64,000 bases of DNA from Fasciola hepatica (GCA_948099385.1 CANUEZ040000108.1:1994001-2058000), one strand, 5' to 3'. Shown: positions 26,801-42,100, numbered from the stretch's first letter. Notes: generated from the letters alone by a model not told the origin. Translations and numbers: made by a program.

Positions 26801-29800
26801 TGAAAAGCGTCTTGTGGTCAAAATGTTCCCGAAAGAAATGGTAACAAGTCTTGGGAACTCGCCGAATTCCAAGACGCTCGTTGGTGCCCATTCGGTAAGA
26901 ACTGATTTCTCCAGCTCATGCTATTTATTTAAAAGGTGAAATATTCTACCACGGCGAGGAAGAATAAAGATCCTTGTCCGTATTCTGAAAGTAGTCCACT
27001 GTTACATTTATGCATGTTGAGTCTACTCTTTATCCTAAATTCCGGTCATACCACATTTAACTGTGTTCTACCACATTTAGTCCCATCAAATTGTAGACAT
27101 TTCGAGCTGTATAAAGTGCAAATTTTGGTCACAAACGACAACCAAAGGTGTACTAGAATAGCAGAACTACTGGGTGCAGATGGGAACTCGGGTTTCGAAG
27201 ATGATGGTTTTATCACGGATATTTATCCGTAATTCGTGTGTAACTTTTAGTGTCAGTTGTAAAATAAACCAAGGGCAGCACAGAATAATCTCAAAGGAGA
27301 TGAACCTTGGGGAGAGATCACCTGCTTGAAGATTGCAATGATAACCGAGTACAACCCATGTGAAACTCGTGGTATGCTGAGCAAGCGAGTTCTGCAAGGA
27401 TAATTTTGGAAAACGTCTTGCAAGTTACAACAAGCAGATTACACAAATGAACGACCAGGCTGGAACGCAGTGAGATAGATGACGAGACCATTGTATTGAG
27501 CAAAAAGCTGTTCTCGTATCTGCTGAACAGCATTACTGGAAAAAGAAAAATAAACACCAAATAATTTTTACCATGAATAATATCCAACTACTTCCTGAGC
27601 CGCAATTCACAAAATATGTGATCAACATAAATTGGGGCGTGTCTTTTGGCGATTAAAGCATTGCGGTACCCAATGGTCTGTTGGTAAGTGACGTCTCTGT
27701 TACATCAAAAGATGAGTTAACTGTCTGACAAAGACAAAAGAGTTAATTGCTATTACCAAATCGTATAGATTACTTGGTGGTGCAGAGCAAAAATGGAGGA
27801 AACCACTCCATTATGCTTTCCCTAAGTTACCATGCGACAGACCAAATTGACAAGAGCACAGACGTCGCACGATATCCGAAGAATTCACCTAGAGTTTTGC
27901 GTTCAACTCTGCTGTCCCCACTTGAAATGCTTTTAAATGACAAAAAGGAAGTGCCGTACTATCATGAAAAAGCTATTTTTTATTTTTGACTTTTGAAATG
28001 GCGAGCGAATGGAGCATTACGTACCGCCCTTACTCATGGTTCATCAGTGTATTTAAAAACACCTTAGATGACACGGGCACTGAAGTCAACGGAATTGGAC
28101 AGAAGAATCCTGTTAGTCCCAACAATGCCGTTGATGGCGATATCGCTAAGGAGGCTGCATCTGATTCAGAAGAACCAGGGACAAAGAACAGTACCGTGAA
28201 AAATCAAGGTAAGAATTCAAAAACATTCTACTTTTGACCAGGAACCACCATACTTTTCTAAATGTCACGACTACACGCTTTTAAAAACCACTCAGAAAAT
28301 ATGTTGTGAATCATGCATTATTGTCTCAGTCGTTCTACTTCTGAGAATAAAATGCAGCCTCGGATTTTATTAGAGTAATTATTCAACGAATGTTTGATCC
28401 AATAACCTAACTTGATCAGATAAAAGTGCCAATGAGTCAATTTTTCGTAGTCCTGATGGTACCATACTTGACCACGTTACTTTTCGGATCTTTAGTTGCA
28501 AATAAAATACTTTGCCGTGCGAAGCTGATGTACTAAATTTCTTGAGATTGACATAGATGAACAATACCAGTTTTTAAAGTTGAAATTGAACTGAACTTCA
28601 CCCTGAGAGTGCTCCCTTATGAACCCTCCGAGGTGGAAAGTAATCTAGAGACTAGGGTTGATTGGTAAGTCGTTTGGACCGAAAACCTCGTGTCAATACG
28701 TGTGAAAACTCCTACTTTTATCCACCAAAATGATGTGGTATGATCCACTCATTGGTCGTACTGTGGACTGGGGTATTTAACAAGTATTTCGTATCCATCA
28801 CAGGGCTTTCAAACACGTGGAGGGCAATTGATCAGGTTATACTGGTCTCTATCTGTCTCAATGAGCTAATCAATACTTTTAACGAAACTGTGCGTCACGA
28901 GTTGGTTAAGTAATTTCGGATTGGAACACAATGGAAAAAATAGTGTATCACAGAAGCTGTGAATCTTTACTGACTGTTCTCCTTGGTAAGCTAAAGAATT
29001 TTATCTTCACTCATGACTTTACTGTTGTAAATGGGCATAATGTGGTCCGTCGCACTTGAGCTGACCGTTACAGATTTTCAAAACAAATGATGGCAGAGGC
29101 ATTGCCGCAACAACAAAACTTCTCACCTCTAGTGCTTCAACTGAAGGATCATTGACATGAATGAATATGGTAAAAGTGCAGTTGAGTACAAGCTTCTGAA
29201 AACTCGATAAGAGGTCATTTTCCTCTTCCGTGTGAGGTCAAACAGTGAGAATGATAGAAGGAAATTGTGCAAAGAAAATCATAAGAGGTTGTACATATAT
29301 ACCTCAAAACTTCTAATTCGGATTGCACAGTAGTTATTAAAGATAACTTGTCATGAAAATTAATAGAACAAGCTCGTCTTCAGTGATTCTTACTCATACC
29401 ATTACATCACAATATATTACGAGAAGGTGAGGAATTGGACCAATTAGAAAAATAGGGAGTGATAAAGAATAATGGTGACACAAAAAAGGAAAGAAAATTG
29501 CAATCCAGGCTTTAATCAAGACCGGATGTGGATTGTTCCTCACATATTATGTCAGTTCCCATCTGGTCTGTGGCCTGTTGTAGGGAAAACTTGTATGTTC
29601 GTTTAGCTCAGCTCAAGACAATCTGCAGTTCACAACGATAAACTTCTTGGATGTTCGGATGAATCGTCGTGAAGATGGTTCAATCGGCCGGTCAGTACAC
29701 AGGAAGGTGGCGTGAAATGGACAATACATCCACTTCCACAGTTTTTTGTCTCTTAAGTTGAAAAAATCTAATTAGGTGCCTCCCAAACAGAACAAGATGA

Positions 29801-32800
29801 ATATGTTCGGAGGACAAAGTTGAGGAAGAACTCCGAATGGTGCGAAGGATTTTCATGCAGAACAGCTACCCGGACCGCCTAGTTGATAAGGTGGTGCAGA
29901 TAAAGCGGGAAACTCCAGGAGAGTCTATGGTGGAAAGGAAGCCTATATACATAACTTTGACATTCAAAGGCGATTCGTTGGCAGAGATGGTTCAGAGAAG
30001 ATTGTCAGGCGTCATCAGCGAAACATTCTACCCGCCTGATCTGCCGATGCTGTTCCAATCGGGACCAGCGGTGATTTTGCGGTTGAAAGACAAAATACCC
30101 GATTCTGTAGCCTCAGTCTTTGTACACCCATTCACTTGTTCGTTGAGTAGAGTGTACATCGGCCGCACGACCAGGCGTTTGTCCGAATGTATCCACGATC
30201 ACCACCGTGCATGGTTGAAGGCTGGAGCAATTAAATCGCTCATTAGCGAGGTCGTTTCACACCTAGCTTAGTCCAATCACAATAAACGCGTCCGAGGTTC
30301 TTCTTACCTCGTATTAGATCCGGGGTCGACAATCAGGACAAGAAAAATGCCGCATCCTGGTCACAGATGAGGCTGTCGGCATTAGCCTACATAACTCCCC
30401 TCTGTGCGCTCTAAAACAATTTGTATATGCTCTTAATCCGCTCTGGCCCTCTCTCCACCCTACAACAGGCCATAGGCCAGATGGGAACTGACATAATATG
30501 TGAGGAACAATCCACATCCGGTCTTGATTAAAGCCTGGATTGCAATTTTCTTTCCTTTTTTGTGTCACCATTATTCTTTATCACTCACTATTTTTCTAAT
30601 TGGTCCAATTCCTCACCTTCTCGTAATATTTCGTGATGTAATGGCATAAGTATGAATCAACGAAAACGAGCTTGTTCACCAATCTGTGTTCTCAAAATTC
30701 CTGGACGTTGGACAGCTAAATGTCAACCGATTGACACTTCAGCTGTGTCACCCCTTGCTTTATGGGCCACCTGAATAAAACCCGTCATCATTATGACCCT
30801 TTTTTCATACGTGCTAAATGAATTTCATATCTAAATCTCTTGGATAAGGTACACCAAACAGGGATTTCAAGCAAGTTCACAATTACGGAACTGGTTTCGG
30901 TTGGTTTAACGAACACAGCCGATAAGGCCGGTCAACAATTCTCCCACCTAACATTCACAATTTACCATACGTATGGGACTACACACACGGCTAAGTTTGC
31001 TTGTATCACCGTATGAGAGTGCTTATTATTTGTTCGATTGTACAATCATGAAGTGTATGGCAATGTCGTAATTATCCACAAATGACAGTAAAACGTATTC
31101 CTTGGCAATCTTTGACACATTACAACGAACATTGGATTCATCAGTTGATCTGGAAGCGAAATACTCCTACCATTTGGACTACTGGCGGGCTCAGTTTTCT
31201 CCAGATGTTGAAGTTCTGGTGAGTCTATTATTTAGTGCAGTTGTCCGGACAATAGCCTGGCGTTCTTTGCTAATAAAATGACCTTACCGAGACCAAAATT
31301 ATACGTTATAGTGAAAATAAGTTTAAGTATGGTAGAATTTTACATGAATTTAAGTTGTAACCATGATACAGCGCTTTTCTTGCAGAGGGAAATTGAACAA
31401 ATTTGAACCCAACAGGGTTTAAACCACCAGTTTTTTTTATTCCCTTTGCTCGGTTTCATTCAGGAGACTGCGCTTACTCACGAGTAGCAAGCAGTTAAAT
31501 ATAGCAATACTAAAATCTTAGGGTCCACTTTCTTAGGATTTTTGGCGTCAAACGTTCATTATATGTGATTAGTTTAATGACCAGTTTATTATTATATATC
31601 GCTTGTTGTTTTCTTACTTCCATTCACATGGTTTTCTCATTGAGCTTGGAATCAACAAAATATTCTATTGTGCGACATCCAAAGACAACCAGCGCCATTT
31701 TGCATGTCAGTAAAGCAGTCGGTTAGCGTGCTGTCCATAAATGAGCGTTTACTTCGTAGGATAGCTGTTTTGCTGACAGTCTAAATGACTACAGTAGTTA
31801 TTCTAATTGAGTTAAAAAGTATTTAAAATAAGGCTTTCCTCAAACGTTATTCTTTAGAGGAACGAATAATACATCGTCAAAGGTTCGGCATTACATGAGC
31901 TAATTGCACCCATAAAAGCTCAAATAAATTCTGTTAGTTTTTCACCTAATGACTAGTGTGAACTGTTGTTGAACCTTGTCTAAAATATAACGCAGTCTAC
32001 TGTTTTTCCGCGTACAAAAAAATATACGAAAGTCATTCACATTTCTCCTTGTATTGTATCGCATTTTTCACAGATTGCGGAGTACGACATTTCTAATTCC
32101 ACATGCGGTTTGGGTATTAGTCTGGAAGGAACAATGGAACAAGACGAAGAAGAGTCAGAACCCCTTCCTCATCACTACATTATCGATCTGACTCCACAAG
32201 GTCCAATAGAAAGTCAAGGCATTTTGAGACCGGGAGATGAACTGCTCGAAGTCAGTGGTCGCCGAATACATTTGGAATGCTTCTTTACTTTCACGTAGGA
32301 ATGACTGATACCATCTAGATTAGTAACGGGACACTAGGAAGCTGACAAAAGAAGTTCAGTCTTGTATAAATGAAAGAAACCTACTTTACATGAAAAATGT
32401 AGCACATTTAGATACGCAATAATTAAAGTATAAGAAGCTGGTGAATACAGATAAGCGTGGTCAAGAATACTCAGAAGATTCAAGTCAAGTCAAGTTAATT
32501 TTCCCTTTAAGCACGCGGTAAATTACTTCTTTCACAGAATAGATGAAAGCATCATTCACAAAACTAACGACTGGACACTGGAAGCTGGCTTGCATTTTCT
32601 AGCTTCAAAGACATTCACACGAATCAGTCGTTACTAACTTCAAGGTTTACGTACAGCGCACACTGACATCGTTTCCTTATTTTTTGTTGATTAGCCATAG
32701 GAAATGTATGGACTAACTGTGGGATCATTTCGATAGTTTTTGTTAGATTAACCTAATAATCATTTTTTGCTCGGCAAAAAAAACTGCAAAATGGTTCTGT

Positions 32801-35800
32801 TTGATAGAATTGTCTCAAAGCTATTGCTTGCTCATGATCAGTACCATGAAATTCAGCGGCATATTCAGCGCTAGTGGCTAAATGAGTTGGCATTAATCCT
32901 TGCTTCTATATTTTTTCCTTGCTAGATTAACGAAAACGTTTTGTTCGGTGAGGATCACCTCAGAGTAGCCCGCATCCTGCACAACATCCACCCAAAAGGT
33001 TTTATGATCTGTGCCAGATATGGCAAACCCAAAGAGATCATGTCAGACGATGATCAGCAAAGGCAAACCGATGATATGAGCGAGAAATCAAGAAATCTTG
33101 AACCACGGTTTGATTTGGATGACATACAGTTTGCCCGACCAGCGATAAATGAGGAGGCGTTGACCAACAGCTCAGAAGGTTCATCGGACGTAGACAGAAA
33201 TCCGACTCCGTTTCGGGTGATTTTTGCTCGATCAATAAGGCGTTCCAGCAACCTGAAGGTTTGTATGTTAGGGGGTAGATGGGTTTATTTTCCCACTGAC
33301 GTCATTTGAAAAGACAGTGGCATTTTCTCAACTTTGGCCCGTTTTAGGAAGCTTACCGGCTTTTATTTAGTAACGCAAAAGGTGTGTAGGTTATATTCAT
33401 ATTCCTCTTCCAAATTAATTATTATTAAATACTTTTTTGTATTGGTTCCTAATGCACTGTAATGGTCCAGCTGTCGCCGGAAGCTATGGAGTCACTTTAT
33501 ATCTCATTCATTCTAGTTAGGAGTTATCAGCTGTGCGTGCCAACAGAGCACCAGTTGGAATTTGAACTCAGGGTCCATAAATGTAAGTCACAGTACCAGC
33601 CCGAAGTATTTCGGGCTGGCTTTCGAGGGTATTCTGCGTTAGCTCTTTGTGACACAGCGTCCAACTTCCCCTGACTTTGAAAATTTACAACGTGTCACCC
33701 AAAAACAAATCGGCTCGCTCAGTGGACACTCATCCAAAGGGGTCTCAAGTGAAAAGTGCGTAGCAAACGGGTGCTGGTTCATGTGAATCACTACGCGACA
33801 GGCTGTTGAAAACCATTCTAGATATCCTAGTGGCGAAGCGTGACTCGTTATCAGTGGTTGGGTTTTACACTGACATTGTCCGATGAGTCATTTTTTAAAC
33901 AATTCGTTACTTCCACTGCTGAAGCTGAGAGAAGACTATAAAACTATATTTCACAATGAAGTAGATGCAGAACTAACTTCCAGTACAGAATGTAAGATCC
34001 ATAGGTATATATTTTGGAAGAATGTAGTGGTGCGTGATTCTCAGTTAGTGCTATGGGGTTCTTGTTGGAGGAATGAATCACATTTATTATTCATCTAACA
34101 GTCAATGACGCAGACTCGGGTGCGTGTACCCAAACACACCAAAACACTGCTGTGCCTTATATGTGATTGCGGAAAATTTCTACAGGGATAAAAATTGGAG
34201 TTGCATTCATCCACTGGTAATGAAGTAAATCAACTAATGAGTTCATTTGGGATGCACCTAAGTGCAGCAATATAGTTGACAGTTTAATGCAGAGATATCC
34301 GTGTCTTGCGATTCCTAAACCATTTCCACAGCTGGATGGGATGTCATCTAAAGAACGTCCACCGCGGCTGGACGATTGCTCACCAAATTTAAACTTGACA
34401 TAACGCACCCAGCAGTAAGGAAGTGGATGTTCTTGAAATCGATTGTCCGTATACGGTCTGACGAATATTGTCTGCGAGGTCATGTAAAAGTTTGGTCCAG
34501 AATTTTTTGAACACGACATCAGAACTATTTCAAACTTGCCTTCTTGAGACCCTTCCGGATTCGGTCTAATGAACTTTCATGTCACTGGATACGTACATAG
34601 CAGAAGTTATTCGGTTGAAAAGCAAAGAGAGAGTTGTATAAAACTACCATAGCTAAGAAATCTGAACTGTACAAACGGTACGAACAGCTTCTGGAAACTT
34701 TCAAACTCATAGATGCAAACTGTCGATTAAGAAATAATAGCACTATTGAAAATATAACTTCCCCGAAACAAACTTAGGCACAGAAGTCAAAGGCATTAGA
34801 TTTCACAATGTATTCCGAGCCTTTTAGCTGCGTCTTCCTCAGTGATTAGTGCAGTCCACGTGATCATTTATCAACGGAAAATTGAGCGCTCGCTCGAAAC
34901 CAAAGGCGAAGGCACATACACAGCCATACAAAAAATGGTAGCAAATAGAAACTCGTTACCAAGGCAAGGGTAATGTAATTATCCATTCTCGTATGTGCTT
35001 TCCCCTTTGGTTTAATGAGAGCGTTCAGCTTTCTATTTATAAGTGATCACCTTGACGGCAGTATGCACTGGTGAAGATGCAACGACACCGTCCGGAATAC
35101 ATCGTGCAATCTAATTCTATTGAGTTCTGTGTTTATAATCATCATTATCGTCGTAGAGCGATAAAGAGCAGGGCAAGCCCCACTGACAGTTACCTTCCTT
35201 ACCATGTTGCACGTCGGATTAGAAAGTACGAATATGCAAGGTGGACAGGGATTGGACTACATGAGGAGTCCTGTCCGTTTTGCGTTCATAATAGAAGTAG
35301 TTTGTTCGAACGAAAAAGAAGTCAAGAAGTATCAATAAATAGTGACTTGTAAGTGAAAGGGTTTAGGGCTCCCAGTTAATAAAATCACGACACGGAGGCT
35401 GACAGTGAACCGGAGAGTTTTCAACAATTGGGAACTACTCAAGGGTGACCAATCTACCCCGAAGTTATTTTTGTATATTACCACCCGTAAAACTACTCAA
35501 AATCGACCAAAAAACACATTTGACACTTGAATCTCTTTGTATACTTTCCGAATTAGGAAAAACAAAATGAAAACATGGTTGGTGCCAGATCGCCAACGGA
35601 TCAGAATGCATCATCTGAAAATGATGGAACTTGTCGAACCCCTATATCAAATTGTGACGCTGATGCCTGTCACCTATATGACACAACAGAGAGGTGTCAA
35701 TATTCTCGCCTCCCTATGCCTGCACGGTTGGCAAGCCTTACGGACGAAATCCCCGACCAGCGCGATCGAATACGACACCATTCGGTGGTAAATAGTCAGT

Positions 35801-38800
35801 CCAGAGCGGAACAAAAGCAGTCGTTATCACATTCAATAAGGACAACTCTACATTCAGACAAAAAATGTCTCAGCCTCATGCTGACCAAAAAGACAGGCGA
35901 ATTTCTGGGTAATTGTTTGTATTTTGATCAATTTCACCAAATAAAGGTCGGTTTGAAAGAACAAGGGAATTATGTAGCCCCTATAAAACTTCTGCTACTG
36001 AGCAAGCCGGGTTTCATTGTTGAGAAAAAGAAATGAGACAACTCTTTTATATGATATGCTCGAAAACGTATTCATGAAACCATCTTCTGGTCAAAAAATT
36101 TGGATGCTGAGGATTGCTGAGGAATTATTTATTCTTAGGATATTTTCAAATCATCACCGGTTGGCATGATTACTCAGCCTACGTAGCCTATGTGCTGGTC
36201 ATATGCAAGCTCCACGAACAGAATGGTAAGACAGTTATATCTCGTTACCCGAGGTATGTTTTCATTCGTATGTTCCCATAGGTCGCATACTGTTTGCGCC
36301 GTGGAGTGGCTGTCAGTCTCTATTTACTTCTTGTATTGGGATTTATGGTATTTTGTACAGAGATTTTTCCAGCGATCAAAACAGAAATCGGCCCACTGAA
36401 GATCGAAATTCCTTGTCATCGAAAGCGTAAGTTGAATTGTAAACCAAGAATCAACAAATCAGACCTAAGGCAATCATGTGATTTGTCGTCAGGTATTAGT
36501 GCAGTGTCTTATCAGGAAACCGGTACCGTTTCGTTCAGGTTGCTAACCTGAGAACATACCAATTAACTCTGAGAGCGGAATCAAATCCAACAACAAGAGC
36601 GCGGTCGTTGTAATACTGGTGATCGGTGGTGGTTGAGCGGTTTGCGTGCTTATCGACTACGAGGTTGCAAGTTCGAGCCTCGTCATGGTCGATCACCGAT
36701 GACGCAGAGCAACTTCCCGTCATCCGGATCTTTACCAAGCCTGACGTATCAGAGTCTCTTGTTTTTCGTTTCCAGGGTGGTGGTTGTCAGAGATTATTGT
36801 ATTTTATACCATATGGTCCGTCTCTTTCATTGCACCCATCCATGTGGGATGGAATAAGAATACACGATACCGTCGGGCCTTGGTGTTTTTCTCATAGTAC
36901 GACCTAGATATGAATGTTTGTTAGATTAATAAGGTTAAGCCCTATTCGATGGCTTTCGCAAAGCTTTTTATAGAGATGAAATACAATTTATCGTTTGAGT
37001 GAATCTATACAATTTGCCGTAGATTTTAATTTGTACTGTCCTGTTCTAAATGATATCATTTAATAAAAGCGGGAGATTTTTGTGAAATAAGATAGGAAAT
37101 AGGGATACATGTTTCTGAATTTCAGTAAGTGAAATTATTTTCCGCTTTTGACAGGATTGGAGATTGATGCTGAAGATGGTGGTCCACTCGGGATTACTCT
37201 GCTCGGTATTATCCCCGACAGCCCATTAGATCGTCTTCGGGTGGCCGGTCGCAAGAGTAAACCTTGGGGAACACGAAATTCACTTCGCCGCTTTTCTGCC
37301 CCGTTCGATAGAAAGTCGGATTTACCGATGCTCAAACCAGGTGACTGGATTGCCAGTGTGGCCGGCTACACATTTCGCAATCGATCAAATTTCAAAGCTC
37401 GTCGCTTGCTACGGCGACTGGTTGTTTCTTCCGGTGTTTTCGAGTGAGTCATTTCATCGGTGCATCCAAGCATGTCACTTGTGTCCAGTAGGTGGAAAAA
37501 CATTTCATCCCGTCTATCGGATGCAAACTGTATGGTTAGGAACTGGAAAATTTGCCCACATAGGAAAAGTTGTCCGGGAATACTACGAGACGGGCCACTG
37601 TCACGACGTAATGAATAAGATAGGAACTTGCTATACTGGTTTAAATGTTTGCTAGCTCGTGATAATGAACTTGTTTGAAGAAACAAGAAACCAGATCTTG
37701 TAGGGGGAAGATTCACTTTACCAGTAGGAAAGCGAAGTTTTAACTTAGGACTTACCTTACCAAGAACGCTCAACGAATATGGCAAAAGAGACTGTACGAT
37801 AAACGTTATTCCAGATACTTCTGCAGAGAATAATCCAGACAAATTTGAAAGCTGTACCTTAAAGATTTTTTATCAAAAGAAACTCTCAAGAATGAGGTGG
37901 AAACTTGCTTTAATTTTTATCTATAATTCCTTACAAGATCCATATGATTTAAATAAACCGCTACATAACTATTCAGACTGCCTTTTTCGTCAGGTTCCAG
38001 TAAACAGTAGTATTTGTAGGATGAAGTTCAGCACAACAGCGACTCACAAGGGCTTTTCTACGGATACCGATGACAAATATCTTCCTGCTAAATTCAATTT
38101 ATTGAATAATGTCAATGAGCTAACATCTTGATAATAACAACGGATCACTGAGATTTTCAGTTGGGCTGCCAGGATACTGCATTATCCCCATGATGTATGA
38201 CCAATGTGGAAACCAGTATAGGTAAACTCTTAAATGAACCCCAGACATTCTGTCTAGTATTCAGTAGCCATGTACCATAAGCACACCTTGCTATATAATT
38301 CAGATCAGTGTAACCTCTTTAAGTATGGGATAAAAAAATATGTGATCCTTCAAAAAATTGATGTGGCTGTTGAGGCCTGTATGTCTATTTCTTCCAATAT
38401 TCCTTTCTGTAAGCATGGAATTCGTTGTTTACAAACTCAGAAACATCGGTCGAAATGGTGCATGCTGATTTTCGTGTTAGAATTATGGGCCCAAAAATGG
38501 TTCACGTTAAATGCACAAAGCTAAGTCTGTGTGATCTTCACGGGAATTTATTTGTTAATTTATCTTAGAAGGTAATTCCAGCACCAGCTTTTATCAAGAG
38601 TGGAAATTGTGTTTTATTACGCGAATCAATCGGGAGGATAAACGCACTGACGACCATTATGAGACACGCCTAAACGCGTGTACACATGAGGGATCATCAA
38701 TAAGCGGACAATCGGTAACTGTCTGATCAATGCATAGCGGCACGTGACTGGCCGATCGGAGCAGATGAACGTGTGGCGTAGGCAGTCTATGAACAAACGA

Positions 38801-39066
38801 GAAGCTAACGGGATTAAATATTGATCACCGATACGTAGTCAGAGCCCACGACAGAAAGCACTCGCTCCTCCGATATGTCTAGGAGTGTCGGCAAGTTTTA
38901 TTACGAGATTTTCTACGGATTCAAAACCATTGTCTTCATCAAATAAATCGTCCCTAAAGAGCTAAATGTTGCTTTTCATAAAGACTTAGTTTCGGAAGAA
39001 AGTTTGGAGCTCAATTTCACGTAACTTTATGAATTCTCGCCTTCTGATGATGCAGTGAAGTAAGTG

Positions 39067-39127
<61 letters not shown>

Positions 39128-42100
39128 GCATGGAGGCGCTGTGTTTCCAGAATGACTGTGCAGACCCAGTATCACCTGCGTGCTTGATAGTTGTCAGCCG
39201 TTCACTTTTTGTTAGTTTCAATCTTGGAAGTTACTTTGCGTAACTCCACTTTTTTTCAGGCAAGATATACTTGCCATCATTTCAATCATGAGTCACAGCA
39301 GATACAGGCTGCGCAAATGTTTGTTTTGTTGTGTTGTTACTTTGCTGTGATTTTGTGACAGATGTGGACTTGCAAAACAACCACAAACGGAAGTTATTTA
39401 GGGACCAAAATGAAAACAGAATTCTCTTTTTCTTTTTATAAAAATGCTTCTCATGCTTCCTCAGTAGGGAAACACTCTTCAGTCGTGTTTATTTGAAATT
39501 ATTTGTTAGTGTTCGAGTGAAATAAGGTATTAGGCAGAATTGCGTTTAGGGCATGGTATACACTATCATTCCCGAAGATTTAAACACGAACTGACGTTTC
39601 GCAGATGCGCAGTATAACTAAGTACTTAATATTTCTATGGCCATTTTATAGTATGTTTATTTTCGCCACTGAATGTCGCCTCATTGTACAGCTATTTGGA
39701 TGTGTTGCCATCAAATATATTCAGGCTGTTCGTTCAAAGTAATCAACGAGTTATTTGTAATTTTGCTAAATAAAAGTATGTTCCGATACCCCTCTCCCCT
39801 TCACGCTTCCGCAAACCATTCTCTACAACACTACCGATAAGCTTTCCATGGATTGCCAGAGCAGCACATGTGGGTTACGTTACGATGAGTGCGATAGTTA
39901 GCCCGTCGGATAAGCACAAAAAAGGCTTATTTACTTTTTAATTTAATTACGATATTTAGGCAATCTTTTGACAAAAATTTGTTTCAAACTGTGTAGAGAG
40001 TTTTACTAGGGGCCAATTTAGTATCAATATTCGAAAGCCCATTGTAAAATTATTTTGCCAAAAATGGCTCAGGTTACGGTTATCCTACCAGTCGTTCGGG
40101 GATCTGCGTTAACTAACCCACGAACAAGCATACCTAGACAATGGAAAAATCATGCAACACAATTTTCTCAAATCTCTGTGAGAAACAATCTTCAGATCAG
40201 TGCCCGAAGCCAATCAGTTTTTAGTGACGAGGAGATTTGTTTTCTTCGCATTTATCTCGCCGTGTTATCTCGGATTTACAAAACAAGCTAATGTTGTATA
40301 ATGTACTGTGGGCTGTACGTCCGAGAACCAATGCCATACTGGGGTCAGGTTTCTAAATAATTCCATCCGAAAACAAGTTTTGAGTTACATCGACCTGATC
40401 ATGTGGTAGACCATTGTCCTCAACGAAGTATCTGTGGCATTCTTCTTATCGAAAATAACCAATCTGGAAAGTCAGAAATTTCGTAGTGAAAGGGATTTGT
40501 ATCACTAAATACAACGCAGTCAGTCACAATTGGCTAGAGGTTTGTGGGCGGAATTCACCCCGCAGGTTTAGGGAGAAGCTGATCGTTTATATGTCTACCG
40601 ACAGGCACATTTTCTCGCATCATTCCCGAGATCGTAGTTTAACTTTCGCTTGGTCCATATGTCTTGGGGAGATCAGTATATGCCGGTAAGTCCTTAGATA
40701 TCAGTTTGTTTTAATTTTATTTTCTGCACTGGAAATATGTCAATCTGATAAGATAAGAAGTTCTTAAATAACGTGAATGATATGAGTAAAATTAATTAAG
40801 TGTGAGTATAGATACCGAAAATCCGATTGCATTTTTAGCATCAAATAGTACATTCAATGAATGCAGTTCAAAGTGCGTTGGATCACACACAGTCATTTGT
40901 TGTCCGTCTCATTGTGAACTGACCTGCCAGGCTAGTTCAGTGAATAAAACCGGAGCAGTTGTTGACACAGCGGTTTGCACATCACTGAATATTCTCTTGC
41001 TTTATTCACATCGGACTATTGGCAACTCGATAGCTCGGCTTTTAGAACATCTGCGTGACAAGTGAATAGCGTTCGGTCCTATTCCGGCTCACAGTTTTCA
41101 AATTTCTCGCGCGATGAATACAAGAAGGATTTTCCATTACCTATAAGAATCAGGTTCTTCGCACCTATAAAGTACATTTTATAAATGTGACTAACTGGAA
41201 AAGTCAATTTTTCACTGTATAATTTAACATGAATAACCAACGCTCACTTCATCATTGGATAAGATGGGATGACTGTACAACTATTTCCTTCCTGCCAGAT
41301 ATCACGAGCAGCCTATATTGACTGAGCTCAAAAAAGACGCTGAATCTATGTGCTTGTATGTGAGACACACACGTCATGCGAGACAAACAAACGAATAAAA
41401 AACAAACAAACGAACAATTTACGGTGACGACTGAAAAGTTGATAATTCATGGCCGTTTAGTTCATACGGATGATTTCATCTACAGTGCATTGTTCTGCTA
41501 TCCATATTTTATCTCTGCAAAAGCCTATTTGTAGCAGCAAATCACATAGCCGCTCTTAGACACTGGCACAAACTGTCGAAATTTTAAACAAACAACTAAA
41601 TAGATTGTGGAATTTTAGATTTTGTAGCACCCTAAGGTCAGAAATAAGGACGTATACAAAGTTTATATGGAGCTCTCTCGAAAGTTATCACAATCATGCA
41701 TCTGAGAAGGTATGCATTAGAAACTTGCATTCAGCCAGTCAACCAGTGTGACTGTCAGTCCGTCGGTTCACTGGCTGGCTCAAGGGGTAGGTGACATCTG
41801 AGACGTCAGAGATGAAGACTCACAATTTACTCCTTGATCAGAGCAGCGTGTCTTTGTTAGGATCACGGTATAGCCGCTGTGTACAAGTTATGCTTGTGAG
41901 TTTGCCTGAGAATAACATTAATCCAGACAGTCCAGTCCAAAGCTCAGATAAACTAACTCCTAAGTTTTCTATCCTTATTTTCTGATGTTTATTCTTCAAG
42001 TCCCCTGCTACAAAATGAAAGGATAAATATAAATAAAGAACACAACTCAGAGAAATAACCGTTTGGACAAGTGGAAATCATGCTGTTGAAGTTTATGTGA

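Noticed and set aside
34157..34519. 120-codon minus-strand frame in the intron after Patj exon 12
   Set aside because: No recognisable family, no partner exons, and composition like the surrounding intron.
36138..36430. Possible exons between Patj exons 13 and 14 (GYFQIITGWHDYSAY and SLYLLLVLGFMVFCTEI)
   Set aside because: Exon 13 joins exon 14 in phase and gives a continuous PDZ4 start (EFLGLEIDAEDGG); adding these would break the domain.
37366..37842. 158-codon open frame on the minus strand
   Set aside because: Its start-distal part is the reverse strand of Patj exon 14, which carries a clear PDZ; no motif of its own.
40055..41065. Two exon-like open frames in the last Patj intron
   Set aside because: Exons 14 and 15 join in phase and complete PDZ4 without them, and their own phases do not fit between these exons.
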